Made by a program: the position numbers and the translations under genes. A stretch of 64,000 nucleotides of DNA from an uncultured Candidatus Saccharibacteria bacterium. GTDB lineage: Bacteria > Patescibacteria > Saccharimonadia > Saccharimonadales > UBA4665. The stretch covers positions 124,001 through 188,000 of the forward strand of contig CAMLQK010000001.1 in the NCBI GenBank assembly GCA_946482285.1. The letters run 5' to 3'. The first letter of the stretch is position 1, and every line of letters begins with the position of its first letter. This document shows, piece by piece, positions 62,682-64,000 of the stretch. The notes below the pieces were generated by a model. It searched no databases. It was not told where the DNA came from and saw only the letters and a list, made by a program, of their open reading frames with translations.

Positions 62682-64000
62682 TTAGCGGTTTGACTCTGTT
62701 AGGTGATCTGCGGTTATGGCTTGGGCGTAAGTAAGTACTTCGAGCTTATGGAGGGAATAGTCTTGGGCAAGCCGCTTTTTATCTATGTCACTGGTGATAA
62801 GGAATATCCGGGTGTGCTTACAACTTTTCTGTGCGGTCTTTTCGGTTGAAAGCACGTCTTCGGCACGCAGGAATGTGCCGCGCACATCCTCATAACATGT
62901 GCTAAAGGGTTTATTCGACTTTAGTAGCATTGAGGCAGTGTCTATTTGAGGTTTATCCAAGGTGTAGAAGAAATAGTAAACGTCATTATTGAATGCATCC
63001 GTTGCTGAAACATGCTTAAGATTCTTGTAGATAACGTCGTTATACTGGGGGCTTATCTTCCTCGAGCCTGACATGTACGAAGGATAGGTGTAGATAGGGT
63101 GCTTACTGAGAGTTGGCTCAATTCCCACAAAATTCAAAAATACACAGAGAATTACGATTGAGTACAAAAGCATCTGTTTTCGGTTATCAGCAATAGCCGA
63201 CACAAGATAAGCATACCCCGCAATTACTAATGGCGTTGCCATGGCAACAAGCAAGTACATGAGCTTATAGTAGTAGTATGCGTTGCCGTCAATCTTAAGC
63301 TGTTGGTACAAATAAACAAATGATATAAAGACAAGCATGCTGGCTAGTAGGGTTAATAACGCTGGCGTGAAAGCACTATTTTGTTGGCGACGTTTACGCA
63401 TCATTGCCAAAAAGGACACAATGCCAATACCAAAAACCAAGTAGAAGGTTGGGTCGTAAATCGTAATCCCGCCTTTTAGCAGTAAGCCTTCTAAAAATCC
63501 AACCGAACCAGCAGAGGTATCTTTGGCTAGCGCGTAAAACTGTACTAATATTGCTGTTATTGCCAAAAGATATAGTGGAATATGGGCGGCGGAAGCTTTG
63601 ATAAATGATTGGACGGCGCGTACTACTGTGCCAGCCCGCCACACATACCACCATGCCAGAACGGCGAGGAAGATGATAAACGCGGGAAGCGGTAAGAGCC
63701 AGGTCAAGCAGCCCCCAACAGCTGCGAGGAACAGAAGTGGGAAGGTAGATGTAAAACCTGGCTCTATTGTCTTGGGCTTTCCTGCCTGCCGTAGTTGGTG
63801 CGTAAGGGTAATTATCAGAATCCCATAAATGGCCTGAGGGATGAAGCTGTAAAAGCCATCAATAAAAATATGCACGAAAACGAAGTGGAAGTATACTGCA
63901 ACGCAAACAAAGGCGGCACCTTCCAGCCAGGATAGTTGCCTTTTTTGGCGTGCGTTTACCCATAACTGTACGCTTAAACGAAATGCCATATATAGCAGTA
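62682..64000 (-). CDS. large polytopic membrane protein, partial at the window edge
   Basis: An ATG at 63989 would give 435 residues, but the frame stays open to the edge. The product aligns with the 60389 protein only from about its residue 270 (FIDGFYSFIPQAIYG with FFEGFFSFIPIILYT), so some 250 N-terminal residues are probably outside the window. It has about nine membrane segments followed by a soluble end with HTRIFLITSD. It is likely a GT-C-like enzyme or glycan-handling protein. Confidence 0.8.
   Translation of the reverse strand, partial: LLYMAFRLSVQLWVNARQKRQLSWLEGAAFVCVAVYFHFVFVHIFIDGFYSFIPQAIYGILIITLTHQLRQAGKPKTIEPGFTSTFPLLFLAAVGGCLTWLLPLPAFIIFLAVLAWWYVWRAGTVVRAVQSFIKASAAHIPLYLLAITAILVQFYALAKDTSAGSVGFLEGLLLKGGITIYDPTFYLVFGIGIVSFLAMMRKRRQQNSAFTPALLTLLASMLVFISFVYLYQQLKIDGNAYYYYKLMYLLVAMATPLVIAGYAYLVSAIADNRKQMLLYSIVILCVFLNFVGIEPTLSKHPIYTYPSYMSGSRKISPQYNDVIYKNLKHVSATDAFNNDVYYFFYTLDKPQIDTASMLLKSNKPFSTCYEDVRGTFLRAEDVLSTEKTAQKSCKHTRIFLITSDIDKKRLAQDYSLHKLEVLTYAQAITADHLTESNR

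Overview
The window looks like a chromosomal segment of a Candidatus Saccharibacteria (TM7) or close Patescibacteria genome. The evidence is the reduced, compact gene content, the many short membrane-anchored proteins of unknown function, a type IV secretion-like cluster with tandem TrbC/VirB2-like pilins, and UGA used as a normal stop codon, which argues against the Gracilibacteria-type code. The replication-origin neighbourhood is present: recF, dnaN and dnaA on the minus strand, and rpmH, rnpA, yidC and jag on the plus strand, with DnaA-box-like clusters on both sides of dnaA.

Layout. Positions 1-10.8 kb carry a Mur ligase lacking its N-terminal domain, tsaD, valS, an HTH-HAD fusion, a secreted lectin-GH16 enzyme and two unrecognised genes. 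Positions 10.85-12.5 kb hold two GC-rich lipoprotein cassettes. Positions 12.5-18.2 kb carry four tRNAs (three Ser, one Arg with the unusual anticodon GCG), a GltS-type transporter, comF and an Hsp20. Positions 18.3-34.8 kb form the secretion locus: six tandem pilin-like genes, then a VirB6-like protein, a PrgI-family protein, a VirB4 split into two genes, a large membrane protein, a three-module peptidoglycan hydrolase and two membrane-anchored proteins. Positions 34.85-41.76 kb are an array of GC-rich cassettes. Positions 41.76-48 kb are the origin region. Positions 48-64 kb are a surface polysaccharide locus with glycosyltransferases, an O-antigen-ligase-like protein, a Wzm/Wzt ABC exporter, a pyruvyltransferase-like protein, secreted repeat proteins and polytopic membrane proteins.

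The most unusual content is a family of at least seven self-contained modules at three sites (about 10.85-12.5, 20.8-21.45 and 34.85-41.76 kb). Each has an AT-rich promoter, six of the seven with a 17-base spacer, followed at once by a small nested hairpin leader. Then come one or two genes with GC-rich codon use unlike the neighbours, mostly lipoproteins or membrane-anchored or secreted proteins. Each module ends in a long GC-rich structured element. In most copies this is a three-way junction with a closing stem, a short hairpin and a long hairpin whose tip resembles GGCATCCAGCC. Two modules encode homologous lipoproteins, and proteins from two others share a C-terminal domain. Several products resemble actinobacterial secreted proteins, and the known hosts of Saccharibacteria are Actinobacteria. 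I know of no named system with this architecture, but I could not run any search.

The native genes fit an episymbiont: a secretion or pilus apparatus with its own wall hydrolase, secreted enzymes and surface glycans for contact with a host cell, and scavenging systems such as the glutamate transporter. The cassette proteins, mostly exported, flank the secretion genes and could act at the same surface. That link is inference.
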